From the NCBI GenBank assembly GCA_002343075.1, contig DDRH01000007.1, positions 68,773 through 101,565 of the forward strand: DNA of 32,793 nucleotides, in the 5' to 3' direction. How positions within the stretch are numbered: position 1 is the stretch's first letter; each line of letters opens with the position of its first letter. Below are positions 32,761 through 32,793 of the stretch, piece by piece. Source of the stretch: Phycisphaerales bacterium UBA2421 (GTDB lineage: Bacteria > Planctomycetota > Phycisphaerae > Tepidisphaerales > Tepidisphaeraceae). Below the pieces are notes generated by a model. That model had not been told where the DNA came from. It did not search any database and saw nothing but the letters and a program-made list of their open reading frames with translations. A program made the position numbers and the translations under genes.

Positions 32761-32793
32761 CGCGGGGTAGAGCAGCCTGGTAGCTCGTCGGGC
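32761..32793 (+). tRNA. Initiator tRNA-fMet, first 33 bases, cut by the window edge
   Basis: CGCGGGGTAGAGCAGCCTGG and the bases that follow match the 5' half of bacterial initiator tRNA. It differs from E. coli tRNA-fMet by a single base (G to A at position 9). The leading C (unpaired with A72 in initiators), the AGCAGCCTGGTAGCTC D-arm and the GTCGGGC beginning of the anticodon stem are characteristic. The CAT anticodon should lie just past the right edge. Confidence 0.87.

Noticed and set aside
1..32793. CRISPR arrays, insertion sequences, phage genes and toxin-antitoxin pairs
   Set aside because: None was seen: no regularly spaced direct repeats, no transposase or integrase motifs and no small two-gene modules of that kind.

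Overview
The window looks like a piece of chromosome from a GC-rich planctomycete, most likely of the Phycisphaerae type. This rests on gene content, not a database match. It has four secreted proteins ending in a PEP-CTERM sorting signal (one with a dockerin-like calcium-binding pair before it), a planctomycete-style pseudopilin with an FADGHAE-type tail, an ECF sigma factor with a C-terminal membrane helix, a Tad-like pseudopilin fused to a lectin-like domain, and short ATCGGAA-type dispersed repeats. No insertion sequence, phage gene, CRISPR array or rRNA was seen. The window opens inside one gene and closes inside a tRNA.

Bases 1-11253 form a maltodextrin/starch region. A secreted GH13 amylase runs off the left edge on the minus strand, followed by two minus-strand PEP-CTERM genes. 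Then, on the plus strand, come a LacI-family regulator, a large exported GH13 enzyme with an N-terminal glycogen-binding-like module, a CUT1 sugar transporter whose solute-binding protein and MalF-type permease are fused in one chain, a MalG-type permease, and another PEP-CTERM gene. No MalK-type ATPase lies nearby, so one is presumably encoded elsewhere. Four similar palindromic sites (GGTWAACCGnTTnACC-like) sit beside the left amylase, in front of the regulator (two) and at the start of the large amylase. I infer that they are operators of this LacI protein.

Bases 11261-20461 are housekeeping and mixed genes: an ECF sigma factor with a possible small coupled ORF, a divergent MsbA-like ABC exporter with an apparently near-leaderless promoter, a 33-bp inverted repeat between convergent genes, a GT-C type membrane glycosyltransferase coupled by a TGATG overlap to glutamyl-tRNA reductase (hemA), a Tat-exported flavin amine oxidase, and a divergent aldo/keto reductase.

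Bases 20778-32793 hold a 766-residue PEP-CTERM protein with a dockerin-like pair, a type II pseudopilin, aconitase (acnA), a LolA-like exported protein, a three-gene ABC system on the minus strand (HlyD/MacA-like adaptor, LolC/FtsX-like permease, LolD-like ATPase), the Tad-like/lectin-like protein, and the first 33 bases of initiator tRNA-fMet with a good sigma-70-type promoter.
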